Part shown: one piece after another, positions 32,670 through 42,074 of the stretch
Layout: each line of letters begins with the position of its first letter
How positions within the stretch are numbered: the stretch's first letter is position 1
Assembly: GCA_030530785.1 (NCBI GenBank)
Contig: JAUMUJ010000003.1
Coordinates: 68,203 to 113,371 of the forward strand
Source of the DNA: Moraxella sp.
GTDB lineage: Bacteria; Pseudomonadota; Gammaproteobacteria; Pseudomonadales; Moraxellaceae
DNA: 45,169 nt
Direction: 5' to 3'
Made by a program: the position numbers and the translations under genes
The notes under the pieces: model-generated
Told to the model about the DNA's origin: nothing
Databases searched by the model: none
The model's input: only the letters and a program-made list of their open reading frames with translations

Positions 32670-33287
32670 TTATTTTAATTTTGCACGGTATTTTACCACC
32701 GCCGTCCCACCCAAACCAACATCGTCTATCGTCCAACGCAGGGCTTTGTATTGGGCAAGGGGCAGGTTTTGTATCTGACCGCCGACATTGACCCGAATGG
32801 GCATACGCACAAAGCGATTACCGTCCACGCTGGCACTGGCGTGCTGCGGCACAACCCCACCCACCAGTTCAAGCCCATCAGCGATGCTGAGCGTTACGTC
32901 CATTTTACGCACTCGGTCGCCTGTGTTGGTAAACAGACCTTGATATTCTAGCACATCGCCTGATTTGACGGGCGTACTGGCATTAACAGGAACGAGCGTC
33001 TCCACGCCATTTTCGCTTTTAACAACAAAAGCATTCACCACCGTGATAAAATCCGATGTGCTTGCAGGGACTGATGAAGGGTTGGCAGAGATGGTGGCTG
33101 GCACATTGGTCATGGTTGCCGATGAAGCATTGGTTGGTGGCATTACTGATGGCACATTGGTATTTAAGGTGGGGGCATTGGGCTTGGCGTTGGTGTTAGC
33201 AGTATAACTGACGGTATCTGCTGGATTTGGGAGCATGGCACACGCTGACACACCAAACATTAACACAACAAGGGGCAAATAACGCAT
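32670..33287 (-). CDS. DUF11-like lipoprotein
   Basis: 205 residues. Lipobox 'GVSAC' (Cys16) is followed by a ~60-residue linker rich in Asn, Pro, Thr, Ser and Ala. The C-terminal beta-rich domain ('VKSGDVLEYQGLFTNTGDRVRKMDVTLSIADGLELV') resembles the DUF11 repeat domain of surface proteins. An envelope-anchored protein of unknown role. Monocistronic. Confidence 0.7.
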   Translation of the reverse strand: MRYLPLVVLMFGVSACAMLPNPADTVSYTANTNAKPNAPTLNTNVPSVMPPTNASSATMTNVPATISANPSSVPASTSDFITVVNAFVVKSENGVETLVPVNASTPVKSGDVLEYQGLFTNTGDRVRKMDVTLSIADGLELVGGVVPQHASASVDGNRFVRMPIRVNVGGQIQNLPLAQYKALRWTIDDVGLGGTAVVKYRAKLK

Positions 33288-33440
33288 GATTGTTTTCCTA
33301 AATAATGACTGGTCAATAAAAGGTTAATTATCATACCACGAAAAATTAAAAGTTTCGTTAAGCGTCCGTTTATTTATGTTAAAGGCGGGTATTTTTGGAC
33401 GTTTAGTGGTACAATTCATCTTTTGACCAATCAAGCCATC

Positions 33441-34715
33441 ATGAACCCAAGCACCATTCATCAGTTTCGCCACGCCCTGCCCTACATTAACACCCACAGG
33501 GGCAAAACCTTTGTCATCATGCTAAGTAGTGAGACGGTGGACAGTCCTTATTTTACCACCATCACCCAAGACATCGCCCTACTGCACAGCTTAGGCATTC
33601 GCTTAGTCATCGTGCATGGGGCAAGACGGCAAATTGATGATGCTCTACATCAGGCAAACATCGCCACCGAATTTTATGATGGCGTGCGTATCACTCCCTC
33701 CCACGCCATGCCCATCATCACATCGGCGGTAGGCGACATTCGTCTAAAACTAGAAAGCCAGTTTTGTGGAGGGCTTGCCAACACGCCTTTATTTGGCTCA
33801 AACATCACCACCATCGGCGGGAATTTTGTGAGTGCCAAACCCTTTGGCGTGCGTGATGGCGTGGATTATCACCTGACAGGAGAAGTTCGCCGAGTGGACA
33901 AAACCGCCATCGCTCACAACCTTAGCCATCTCATCATCATCAGCCCGCTTGGGTTTTCTCTGACGGGCGAGCTTTATAATCTGGAAGCCTTTGATGTGGC
34001 AAAATCGGTCGCCATCGCCTTAAATGCCGACAAACTCATCGTCTTTGGTCAAGAACAAGGCATTTTTGATAACGACATACTCATCAAAGAGATGACCGCC
34101 AAACAAGCCCAAGCCCACCCCATGCACGCCACTCCCGCCCTAAAAAACGCCATCGGAGCGTGTCTTTCTGGCGTATCACGGGTACATCTTATCAGCCATC
34201 ACGATGATGGGGCATTATTAAAAGAGCTGTTCACCACCGATGGCTTTGGCACAATGATAAGCCAAGACCCCTATGACACCATACGCCAAGCTGTCGCCCA
34301 TGACGTGATGGGCATCATGTCGCTCATTAAGCCCCTAGAAGATGAAGGGATTTTAATTCCCCGCCCAAAAGAGCGACTAGAAGCAGAGATAGACGATTTT
34401 TGTGTGATAGAGCGAGACGGCAAAATCTTAGGCTGTGCTTGCTTATACGACTTAGGCAAAGACGATGGCGAGATTGCCAGTATTGCCATAGACCCCGCCT
34501 ACCGAAGTGGTGAGCGGGGGGCAAATTTATTAAAATTCATAGAAAATAAAGCCCGCACACTGGGTAAGACCCGCCTATTTGCCCTGACCACCCGCACTTT
34601 GCATTGGTTTATGGAGCAAGGCTTTTGTGAGACCACACCAGAGAGCCTGCCGCCAAAGCGTTATGAAAAATGGCATAATGGGCGAAATTCTAAGGTGCTA
34701 GTAAAAATACTTTAA
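33441..34715 (+). CDS. argA: N-acetylglutamate synthase (amino-acid N-acetyltransferase)
   Basis: 424 residues; first step of arginine synthesis. An N-terminal amino-acid-kinase-like domain ('FRHALPYINTHRGKTFVIML', 'VIVHGARRQID') is fused to a C-terminal GNAT domain ('ASIAIDPAYRSGERGANLL', 'ALTTRTLHWFMEQGF'), the classical ArgA architecture. An upstream TTG (33423) is in frame, but the ATG at 33441 starts the conserved sequence. A lipoprotein gene follows at 18 bp. Confidence 0.95.
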   Translation: MNPSTIHQFRHALPYINTHRGKTFVIMLSSETVDSPYFTTITQDIALLHSLGIRLVIVHGARRQIDDALHQANIATEFYDGVRITPSHAMPIITSAVGDIRLKLESQFCGGLANTPLFGSNITTIGGNFVSAKPFGVRDGVDYHLTGEVRRVDKTAIAHNLSHLIIISPLGFSLTGELYNLEAFDVAKSVAIALNADKLIVFGQEQGIFDNDILIKEMTAKQAQAHPMHATPALKNAIGACLSGVSRVHLISHHDDGALLKELFTTDGFGTMISQDPYDTIRQAVAHDVMGIMSLIKPLEDEGILIPRPKERLEAEIDDFCVIERDGKILGCACLYDLGKDDGEIASIAIDPAYRSGERGANLLKFIENKARTLGKTRLFALTTRTLHWFMEQGFCETTPESLPPKRYEKWHNGRNSKVLVKIL

Positions 34716-34733
34716 CAACATGGTAAAACACTC

Positions 34734-35324
34734 ATGAAACACGCTGTCTTATTGATTTTATTGATGGGTTTGACCGCCTGCGACCATCAAGCCACCGAAC
34801 ACAACCTAAGCCAACATCAGCCATCAACCACCGAACAAGCCCCCAGCGATGACCCGCACCATCTGACCGCCTTAATGAATGAGCTTAATGCCCATCAAGC
34901 CCCTGATGACATACCCGACATCAAACCCATCATCACACCAGACGGCAAAACCCAGATAGATTGGTCGCTCATCCACACCAAAACCACTCGGGCGGACGTG
35001 GCAACTTATGATTATCCCATCGCCCTTAACAGCAGTGCCGTCAAAAACTATGCCCAAGCCCATAACATTACGGATAAAGAAGCCCAACACAGCATCGTCA
35101 TCGGCATGGCAAGTCCTGAAGTGCTAGGTAAGGTGCTAGACCAATTAAAAGACGGCAAATATCTGTCCCATCGCCTAACGGACGGGGCGGACATGATGCT
35201 CATCATCACGACCACATCTGATGTCGTAGCAGATAAAGCAGAATATGTGTTTGCTGATAGTTTTGGCAAGGGATTGGTATTGCCTGTGGTGATTGAGCCA
35301 ACACCGCCCAAACCATCATCTTAA
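34734..35324 (+). CDS. Hypothetical lipoprotein downstream of argA
   Basis: 196 residues. Lipobox 'GLTAC' (Cys16), then an acidic, His- and Gln-rich linker and a folded domain from about residue 60 ('DIKPIITPDGKTQIDWSLIHTK'). No family recognised. It is probably co-transcribed with argA. Confidence 0.7.
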   Translation: MKHAVLLILLMGLTACDHQATEHNLSQHQPSTTEQAPSDDPHHLTALMNELNAHQAPDDIPDIKPIITPDGKTQIDWSLIHTKTTRADVATYDYPIALNSSAVKNYAQAHNITDKEAQHSIVIGMASPEVLGKVLDQLKDGKYLSHRLTDGADMMLIITTTSDVVADKAEYVFADSFGKGLVLPVVIEPTPPKPSS

Positions 35325-35360
35325 CTGACAGATTAAGGTTTGACATGGACGGAGAGTTTT

Positions 35361-35772
35361 ATGAAACAAAAGCTTGAGCATGTATTTTTAGCGGCGCTGT
35401 TGGTATGTATATGCATCACATTGTCATCATGTAATTCGGGTTTCCCAAGATTAAAGGCAGATGAATCGGATCTGCCTGACAATGAGATCAGTAAATATAT
35501 CTGGCAGGTTTATCCTAATAATCCTACTAATTTTAAATACATCATTGAGAAAAAATTGAATAAAAACTACTCAAAAGAAAATATTAAAAAACTGTATCCG
35601 AATTGGGCATGAAGTGCAGGAATGAGAATGACATATGCTCCTATGAGGGCATTGTCAGGCAGGAGACTGTGATTCATGGGAAAAGCATCATGGTGCATTT
35701 AAATTTTATATTACCATAGATGCGGCAAAAGGTTTAGATTCGTTTTCCAGCCAGCGATTAGGCGTGGAGTAA
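35361..35772 (+). pseudogene. Decayed lipoprotein gene
   Basis: ATG 35361 with GGAGAG opens an 83-codon frame with a lipobox ('ITLSSC') and a mixed charged domain, ending at TGA 35610. Beyond it, other frames continue the same kind of protein: 'KCRNENDICSYEG', then 'HCQAGDCDSWEKHHGAFKFY' and 'TIDAAKGLDSFSSQRLGVE' to a stop at 35772. Two frameshifts thus appear to break a ~135-residue four-Cys lipoprotein. The first 83 codons may still be translated. Family not recognised. Confidence 0.5.
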
Positions 35773-35795
35773 TTTAATTAAAAAGGAGAGAGAAG

Positions 35796-35933
35796 ATGGG
35801 TGATCAAAAGCCTCAATACAGGACAGTCAAGTCCCAACAAGGCGACCCAATGGAGCAAAACCACCAAAATCCAGATGAGTTTATCTCAACCCCAAGAATT
35901 ACCGTTATTGGTCATCATCAATCAGACAGATGA
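35796..35933 (+). CDS. Short ORF, possibly a truncated gene start
   Basis: 45 codons, 'MGDQKPQYRTVKSQQGDPME' then a hydrophilic stretch ending 'ITVIGHHQSDR'. A strong AAGGAGAG lies 8 bp upstream. It has no hydrophobic core, so it may be the surviving N-terminus of a longer lost protein. Following DNA (to about 36140) holds no other gene I can see. Confidence 0.35.
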   Translation: MGDQKPQYRTVKSQQGDPMEQNHQNPDEFISTPRITVIGHHQSDR

Positions 35934-36141
35934 ATTGCCTTTAAAAGCACGAAATTAGCAAATGCCAACAAAATTTTAACCATCACTTAAAAGGTTAAGC
36001 GGTGAGTTCCATTGTGTTAGCTTGTGGAGTTTTTGTAAGACCATTTGTGCGGTCATAAATGACAAAAACTTATAAAATAGGAATAAAACACCGAATTTAT
36101 CCATGGGTAGGTTTGGGTTGTTTTTTGGAGAGAAAGCACTG

Positions 36142-36741
36142 ATGAACATTTATTGCCTATGTTTTGACGATTATGAAACCTTAGATTATATGGGGGCGGT
36201 AGAATTTTTGTACCGCTTACCTGATGCCACGCTACATTATGTGTCGGAACATGGCGGACCAATTTATAGCAAACAAGGCTTTGCCATAGATACCAAGCCC
36301 ATGCCCGCACCGACAGCCAATGATGTCTTGCTTGTGGTTGGTGGATCTTTGGTTGATGATAAAGCCTTTATCAGTCGCTTGGGGGTATGGGTTGACGCTG
36401 CGGGTATTGTGTTGTCAGTCTGCACAGGTTCGGCACTCATCGCCAAAACAGGCAGGCTAGACCACCACCGTGCCACCACCAACAAAAAAGCATGGCAATG
36501 GGTCATCTCCCAAAGCACAAACGTAAACTGGATAAGTCATGCTCGCTGGGTACATGACGGTAAATTTTATACATCGTCGGGCGTATCAGCGGGCATGGAC
36601 ATGACACTGGGCTTTATCGCTGATATGGCAGGCATTGACACCGCTCACGACATCGCTCGGCATTGCGAATATCTTTGGCAAAATGACCCCAGCAAAGACG
36701 ATTTTGCACCGTTTTATTTTAATAAAAAAACCCAACACTAA
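36142..36741 (+). CDS. DJ-1/PfpI family protein
   Basis: 199 residues. 'LDYMGAVEFLYRL' carries the conserved Glu and 'LSVCTGSALIAKTG' the nucleophile-elbow Cys94. 'RATTNKKAW' and 'TSSGVSAGMDMTLGFIADMAG' are typical of the DJ-1/PfpI subgroup related to AraC-type regulators' amidase domain, here without a DNA-binding domain. The specific activity is unknown. ATG 36142 has GGAGAG at about 9 bp; the longer frame from 36103 lacks a site. Confidence 0.85.
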   Translation: MNIYCLCFDDYETLDYMGAVEFLYRLPDATLHYVSEHGGPIYSKQGFAIDTKPMPAPTANDVLLVVGGSLVDDKAFISRLGVWVDAAGIVLSVCTGSALIAKTGRLDHHRATTNKKAWQWVISQSTNVNWISHARWVHDGKFYTSSGVSAGMDMTLGFIADMAGIDTAHDIARHCEYLWQNDPSKDDFAPFYFNKKTQH

Positions 36742-36752
36742 GTTGGGTTTTT
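36727..36752. terminator. Bidirectional terminator of the PfpI and fumarase genes
   Basis: AAAACCCAAC / GTTGGGTTTTT hairpin with a 5-nt loop; the stop of the PfpI-family gene lies in the loop. Confidence 0.85.
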
Positions 36753-36756
36753 GTCA

Positions 36757-38283
36757 TTAGGCTTCAATTACGGGGATTTTACCGATTTTGGCTTGCCAGA
36801 TTTTTGGGGCGGTGGCGTGTACCGATACGCCATTGCTGTCCACCGCCACCGTTACGGGCATGTCTTTGACTTCAAATTCATAAATCGCTTCCATACCAAG
36901 CTCAGGGAAAGCGACCACTTTGGCATTTTTGATGGCTTTGGATACCAAATATGCCGAACCGCCCACCGCCATGAGATACACCGCTTTATTATCAGCGATG
37001 GCTTCACAAGCGATTTTACCACGCTCGGATTTACCAATCATGCCCAAAAGACCTGTTTGTTCTAGCATTTGACGGGTAAATTTATCCATGCGAGTGGCGG
37101 TTGTCGGCCCTGCTGGCCCCACCACTTCATCACGCACAGGATCCACAGGTCCCACGTAGTAGATGAGCTTATTGGTGAAATCCACAGGCAGGGTTTCGCC
37201 ATTATTTAGCATGTCAGTCATGCGTTTGTGAGCAGCGTCTCGCCCTGTGTAGATTTTACCGCTTAGTAGTAGCACATCACCCGTTTGCCACGTCGCCACC
37301 TCTTCTTTGGTCAAGGTGTCCACATTGACACGCTTACCACTATCAGGGTTATAAGTAATGTCAGGATACACGTCCATGCTTGGCGGTTCCAGGTTCACCG
37401 CTCCTGTGCCGTCCAGCACAAATTCCACGTGGCGGGTGGCGGCACAATTTGGTATCATCGCCACAGGCTTAGATGCAGCGTGCGTGGGATAATCCAAAAT
37501 CTTCACATCCAGCACGGTGGTAAGCCCACCCAGACCCTGAGCCCCGATGCCCAGTGCGTTTACCTTTTCAAAAAGCTCCAAACGCAAACTTTCGGTGGCA
37601 GACAGCTCTGCCCCGCTTTCGGCTTTGGCTTTTAGTTCATGAATGTCAATGTGGCTCATGAGACTCTCTTTGGCAAGCAGTGTCGCCTTTTCGGGCGTAC
37701 CGCCGATACCAATGCCCAAAATACCTGGTGGACACCACCCCGCCCCCATCTCTGGCACGGTTTTTAATACCCAATCTACAATGCTGTCAGATGGGTTTAG
37801 CATGGCAAGTTTGGATTTGTTTTCGCTACCGCCCCCTTTGGCAGCACAGGTAACCTCCACCTTGTCGCCCGCTACGATTTCCATATGAATGACCGCAGGG
37901 GTGTTGTCTTTGGTGTTCACCCGTTTGCCCGCAGGGTCGGCAAGCACAGACGCTCGCAGGGTGTTATCGGGGTGGTTATAGGCACGGCGAACACCTTCAT
38001 TGACCATATCTGCCACACTCATGTCGGACTCCCACGTTACGTTCATGCCCACTTTTAGGAACACGGTCGCAATCCCTGTGTCTTGGCAAATCGGGCGTTT
38101 GCCTTCGGCACACATACGGCTGTTTACCAAAATCTGAGTCATGGCATCACGGGCAGCGGGATTTTCCTCACGCTCTAAGGCTTCGGACACAGCCTTAATA
38201 AAATCGGCAGGGTGATAGTAGCTGATGTACTGAAATGCGTCTGCAATGGACTGGATAAAGTCGTCTTTTTTGATGACAGTCAT
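36757..38283 (-). CDS. fumA: Class I fumarate hydratase (4Fe-4S)
   Basis: 508 residues. TCA cycle enzyme converting fumarate to malate. Cluster-ligand Cys are seen in 'RPICQDTGIA', 'PNCAATRH' and 'GWCPPGILGIGIGGT'. 'GPTTATRMDKF' and 'VGGSAYLVSKAIK' belong to the beta domain. The two-domain single-chain form is the FumA/FumB type. The ribosome-binding site GGAG abuts the ATG at 38289, so the second ATG at 38283 is the better start. A Fur-box-like site lies upstream. The oxygen-sensitive class makes iron control sensible. Confidence 0.92.
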   Translation of the reverse strand: MTVIKKDDFIQSIADAFQYISYYHPADFIKAVSEALEREENPAARDAMTQILVNSRMCAEGKRPICQDTGIATVFLKVGMNVTWESDMSVADMVNEGVRRAYNHPDNTLRASVLADPAGKRVNTKDNTPAVIHMEIVAGDKVEVTCAAKGGGSENKSKLAMLNPSDSIVDWVLKTVPEMGAGWCPPGILGIGIGGTPEKATLLAKESLMSHIDIHELKAKAESGAELSATESLRLELFEKVNALGIGAQGLGGLTTVLDVKILDYPTHAASKPVAMIPNCAATRHVEFVLDGTGAVNLEPPSMDVYPDITYNPDSGKRVNVDTLTKEEVATWQTGDVLLLSGKIYTGRDAAHKRMTDMLNNGETLPVDFTNKLIYYVGPVDPVRDEVVGPAGPTTATRMDKFTRQMLEQTGLLGMIGKSERGKIACEAIADNKAVYLMAVGGSAYLVSKAIKNAKVVAFPELGMEAIYEFEVKDMPVTVAVDSNGVSVHATAPKIWQAKIGKIPVIEA

Positions 38284-38344
38284 GGTCATCTCCTTGTGGC
38301 TGGCTAAAAATCTGGCTAAATTTAAATGCTACAAAAGCGATGTC

Positions 38345-38353
38345 ATTGTAGCA
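38345..38353 (-). promoter_or_regulatory. Extended -10 promoter of fumA
   Basis: TGCTACAAT on the minus strand, about 60 bp before the start codon, with a weak -35. Confidence 0.4.
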
Positions 38354-38412
38354 TAAATCCCAAATCTTTAAAACACACTCTGAGATTTATGTCCACCGCC
38401 AAATCACAAAAT

Positions 38413-38425
38413 GAGAATGATTATC
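38413..38425. promoter_or_regulatory. Fur-box-like site upstream of fumA
   Basis: GAGAATGATTATC matches the GATAATGATTATC core at 12 of 13 bases. It lies about 130 bp before the fumA start and some 60 bp above the -10, so its effect (repression, activation or an upstream promoter) is open. Confidence 0.5.
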
Positions 38426-38453
38426 TTAAAATAACACAAACGACCATTAACCT

Positions 38454-39608
38454 TTATGATGACACAAACCCAAAATCGCCCTTTTTATGACCCGATTCTT
38501 TATATTCAATCTCGTCAATGTGGGTTAATTCTGCCAATGTCATCTCTTTATCCGCTTTTGTGTCTTTGTCAATGGATTTTAAATAGGCATTGCATTTATC
38601 TATGGACAGTTTACCAAATTGATATTCAGCAATCAGTCGTCCACGTCTTAACAGAGCGTGGTCAATGTTCATTAAATCAGCATTAAAAGTACAAATAAAC
38701 TGACATTCTAACACGTCTGATAATATTCCATCTGCGATGTTTAAAATCACGCCCACCACGTCTGTTTGATTACCACCGCCCACACGCTCGGCAATATAAT
38801 TTTCGCAATCTTCTAATACCAAGACCGAATTTTTTTGTTCAATGAGCATACTCATGAATTCAGGTTTGGCAAGCTCGCCAATCATGTTGTTTGGTACAAA
38901 GATAAAATCTTTATCAGGAATTTGGGCGGTTAGCCATTTGATATAATTGGTTTTTCCTGTCCCTGCCAAGCCGTGTAATAATACCACGCCTTTTTTACTT
39001 TGGCTTAGCTCATCTTTAATCTTAGTATGCACAGGTAAAAAATCATCATTATACATCGTATGCAAATCTAAGGCATAAGGCTTAATACCTTGATGCTTAA
39101 AAACCAAATCCCGACCTTCTTTTAAAAGTAATAAAATTTTACTGTCTTTTGAAACATACTTTTCTAAATATTCATTAAAAAAAGCACGGATATTGTTTAA
39201 AGAGTTTTTATCTCTCGGGTCATAGTAGATATGCTCCACTCTTAAAAAACCAGCATCAAAGATTGTCTTGTCATATTCATTACTTAAATCTTCACTGGTC
39301 AGTATGAATAGACCATATTGTTCATAAAAATAACAGGCTTCATTTTCATAAAAATGCTGGTTATTTTTGTCAAATGCCACAGGGTAATAATCGGTACATT
39401 TTATAAAATCGGTCAATCGCTCTTTTTTAATGACCATATCATTAAAATCCACTCTGGGCATGAGCGATGATAATAGCTGATAATAAGGGTTATCATAAGT
39501 TGTAACTTCCTTATCTAAATCTTGTGAAATAATCTGATAATGATTATTTATATAGCTTTCATTAAATACCTTTTGTGGGTAATAATATTTTGACGTTAAA
39601 ATTTTCAT
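38454..39608 (-). CDS. AAA family ATPase, orphan
   Basis: 384 residues. An N-terminal ~200-residue region without known motifs precedes an AAA core: Walker A 'GLAGTGKT' (213-220), Walker B 'SVLVLEDCE', sensor 'ICTFNADLMNID' and arginine-finger-like 'LLRRGRL', similar in outline to BCS1-like AAA proteins. The partner and substrate are unknown. ATG 39608 is preferred over the GTG just before it. Confidence 0.75.
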   Translation of the reverse strand: MKILTSKYYYPQKVFNESYINNHYQIISQDLDKEVTTYDNPYYQLLSSLMPRVDFNDMVIKKERLTDFIKCTDYYPVAFDKNNQHFYENEACYFYEQYGLFILTSEDLSNEYDKTIFDAGFLRVEHIYYDPRDKNSLNNIRAFFNEYLEKYVSKDSKILLLLKEGRDLVFKHQGIKPYALDLHTMYNDDFLPVHTKIKDELSQSKKGVVLLHGLAGTGKTNYIKWLTAQIPDKDFIFVPNNMIGELAKPEFMSMLIEQKNSVLVLEDCENYIAERVGGGNQTDVVGVILNIADGILSDVLECQFICTFNADLMNIDHALLRRGRLIAEYQFGKLSIDKCNAYLKSIDKDTKADKEMTLAELTHIDEIEYKESGHKKGDFGFVSS

Positions 39609-39664
39609 CACAAAACCATTTTGATAAATTCATTGTATTATAACACAATCCTTTCTAAAAACAA

Positions 39665-40423
39665 TCATTGACCGCCGATTATCTTTAAACATTCACTTGC
39701 CATCATCATGCCCACGCTTGCCGTTACCGTTACTGCCGAGCCATAACCTCCACAGTTTAGTCCGCTTTGGCAGGCATTGGCAAGTTTTAAGGGTTCAGAC
39801 GAATAGACACATTTCATGCCAAACTTTTCTTTTAGAGATTTATTGATGTTTTTATCCCTAAGGTTTTGACGCAATTTGGCAAGCAGGGGGTCTTGATAGA
39901 CATCTTTTAAATCACCAACCTTGATGTGTAAAGGGTCAATTTTACCCCCTACCCCACCTGAAATGATGAGTTTGATTTTATTAAATCGGCAATATAGGGC
40001 GATTGCCAATTTGGCATTCATGTCGTCTGTACAATCTAATATCACAAGCGGTCTTTTTTTGGCTTTATGGTCTTTTATCATCTCGGTGTTTAGCAATAAC
40101 TCATGGACATTGTCAGGTGTGATAAATTCATCAATGGCGTTAATTTTGATATTAGGATTGACACCTATCGCTCGTTTTGCCATCTCACCAATTTTGGATT
40201 CGCCAAAAGTGTCAGTTAGAGCAGGCAGTTGGCGATTGACATTGCTCTCCACCAATACATCCATGTCAATGAGCGTCAGCTCCCCCACGCCAGTACGAGC
40301 AAGGGCTTCGGTCGCCCACGACCCCACGCCACCAATGCCAATAATATACACATGAGCGTTGGTAAATTTATCAAAATTGTCTTGATACAGCGTGCGTGTG
40401 CCTATAAATCTGCGGTCGGTCAT
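39665..40423 (-). CDS. tcdA: tRNA threonylcarbamoyladenosine dehydratase TcdA
   Basis: 252 residues, ThiF/E1-like. Nucleotide loop 'GIGGVGS' (29-35), 'DMDVLVESNVNRQLPAL', 'LDCTDDMNAKLAIALYC' and Cys-containing 'ANACQSGLNCGGYGS' near the end match TcdA (CsdL/YgdL). It cyclises t6A37 to ct6A in tRNA using ATP. The start lies 14 bp after the TatD-family gene, so the two are probably an operon. Confidence 0.92.
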   Translation of the reverse strand: MTDRRFIGTRTLYQDNFDKFTNAHVYIIGIGGVGSWATEALARTGVGELTLIDMDVLVESNVNRQLPALTDTFGESKIGEMAKRAIGVNPNIKINAIDEFITPDNVHELLLNTEMIKDHKAKKRPLVILDCTDDMNAKLAIALYCRFNKIKLIISGGVGGKIDPLHIKVGDLKDVYQDPLLAKLRQNLRDKNINKSLKEKFGMKCVYSSEPLKLANACQSGLNCGGYGSAVTVTASVGMMMASECLKIIGGQ

Positions 40424-40437
40424 GGCTTGCCTTTTAT

Positions 40438-41262
40438 TTAAAGATAGCTAAAATTGGTTCTAAAAGCATCATTACTGTTTTGCCAAATCTGATATGCCAA
40501 CATCTCTTTATCCATATTAAATAACACTGATAATTCGTCTAAGACATAAATCAAATTTTTTGGCTCATTAATAAATTGGGCAGGAATGGGGTTCATATCA
40601 GGGCAGTCAGTCTCAATCACAAAGGCAGATATGCCAATTTTATCAAATACCGTTTTTACCGCTCGGCGTAACTTTTTGGCATTTGGATTGGCGATTTGCC
40701 CTGTGATGCCGATTTTAAAACCCAATTTGGCAAAATGCAATGCTTCATTTTCGCCACCACTAAAACTGTGAGCAATACCACCTTGATTGTGGGCATTATA
40801 TTTTTGTTCTTTTAATAGCCTAATGGTATCAGCATGTGATTTACGAATGTGTAATAAAATGGGCAAATCATAGGTTTTTGATAAGCCGATTTGCTCTATA
40901 AAAAATCGGCATTGTTTGTTATAAATGTCCGCCCATTTTAATTCATCAGAATAAGTGTCAAGCCCTATCTCACCGATGGCAATGTTGGGGTAAGTTTTTA
41001 GATAATCATCCAAAATACCCAAATCATCATCGCTGTGGTCTTGGATATATAATGGGTGCAACCCACACGCCAAATGGTGCTTGATTGGATAATGGTCATC
41101 GGCATATACCTTAATCTGTCTCATTCTGTCAAAATACTTTGCCAAATAACCAATTAGCACCACATGACGCACGCCATGATAAAAAGCAGTGTGATTATAA
41201 TCATCACGCTCATCATCATATTCAGGCACATCAAAATGAGTGTGGGTGTCAAATAAATACAT
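40438..41262 (-). CDS. TatD family hydrolase
   Basis: 274 residues. Metal-binding 'FDTHTHFD' at the N-terminus, 'CGLHPLYI', 'AIGEIGLDTY' (Glu), 'ILLHIRKSHADT' (His), 'AHSFSGG' and 'IETDCPDMNP' (Asp) give a complete TatD amidohydrolase set. These enzymes are Mg-dependent DNases or related hydrolases. It starts 3 bp after the upstream gene's stop. Confidence 0.9.
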   Translation of the reverse strand: MYLFDTHTHFDVPEYDDERDDYNHTAFYHGVRHVVLIGYLAKYFDRMRQIKVYADDHYPIKHHLACGLHPLYIQDHSDDDLGILDDYLKTYPNIAIGEIGLDTYSDELKWADIYNKQCRFFIEQIGLSKTYDLPILLHIRKSHADTIRLLKEQKYNAHNQGGIAHSFSGGENEALHFAKLGFKIGITGQIANPNAKKLRRAVKTVFDKIGISAFVIETDCPDMNPIPAQFINEPKNLIYVLDELSVLFNMDKEMLAYQIWQNSNDAFRTNFSYL

Positions 41263-41265
41263 GGC

Positions 41266-42060
41266 TTAGTTGAGATACTTTTCTTGGACAATGCCTGTTA
41301 AATCCGCATACCTGATGATAAACTCTGGCATTCCCATTTCATAAGGAGCAATCTCATCAGGCTGATACAAAAACTTAATGCCATCTTTGGTAAAAATAAA
41401 GTTCTTTGTTAAAAAAAATCGCCATTTTTTTTCGTGTTCTTTAACATTAACCCCACCTTTTTTTAAAGCGGTGTGAAATTTATCTTTAATGATGACAGAC
41501 AATGTTTCTTTTTGATTGGGTATTAAAATATCATCTAGGGTTAATTGACGTTGTTGTTTAATATCAAACACATAATAATAAATACTCCCCGTCCCCCGTG
41601 AATCAAATTGATAAAACTCACTGATAGAGAATAACTCTAAATCCCCACGATGACCCAAATAGTTAGGTCGTGATGAAATGTCAATTAACGGCAAATAATG
41701 ACCGCCCTTATCTTTAATGAGTTTTTTGTGTTCATTGATAAGGTTTTTTTCAGACTGCCTTAAAAAATCTGTCAGCTCTTTATCGCTGGGGGCAGTGATT
41801 TTGGTAAATTCTTTATATAATAAATCCTGTGCTGTGTTGGCATCTGTGCTAGCAAAAACACTCAGTACGCTTTTATTGATGGTGTGCTGAACCCATAAGT
41901 CATTACTGCTAATCAGCCCATAGTTAATCGCAGGGCAAGTTTGACCGCACAATTTATTAAAATCATTGCCTGTATTGATGTATTTGGACTCTACATAAAA
42001 ATGGTTGGCAAGGGCGGGCAAACACCCTACCCATAGGACTAATGCTAAAAAATATCTCAT
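41266..42060 (-). CDS. Periplasmic DUF3298 (RsiV-like) protein
   Basis: 264 residues with signal peptide ('FLALVLWVGCLPALA'). A Cys pair 'LCGQTC' follows, and the C-terminal region 'FTKDGIKFLYQPDEIAPYEMGMPEFIIRYADL' fits the DUF3298/RsiV pattern. Such proteins bind lysozyme or peptidoglycan-related ligands in some bacteria; the role here is unknown. Confidence 0.75.
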   Translation of the reverse strand: MRYFLALVLWVGCLPALANHFYVESKYINTGNDFNKLCGQTCPAINYGLISSNDLWVQHTINKSVLSVFASTDANTAQDLLYKEFTKITAPSDKELTDFLRQSEKNLINEHKKLIKDKGGHYLPLIDISSRPNYLGHRGDLELFSISEFYQFDSRGTGSIYYYVFDIKQQRQLTLDDILIPNQKETLSVIIKDKFHTALKKGGVNVKEHEKKWRFFLTKNFIFTKDGIKFLYQPDEIAPYEMGMPEFIIRYADLTGIVQEKYLN

Positions 42061-42074
42061 GATTCATCAGGCGA

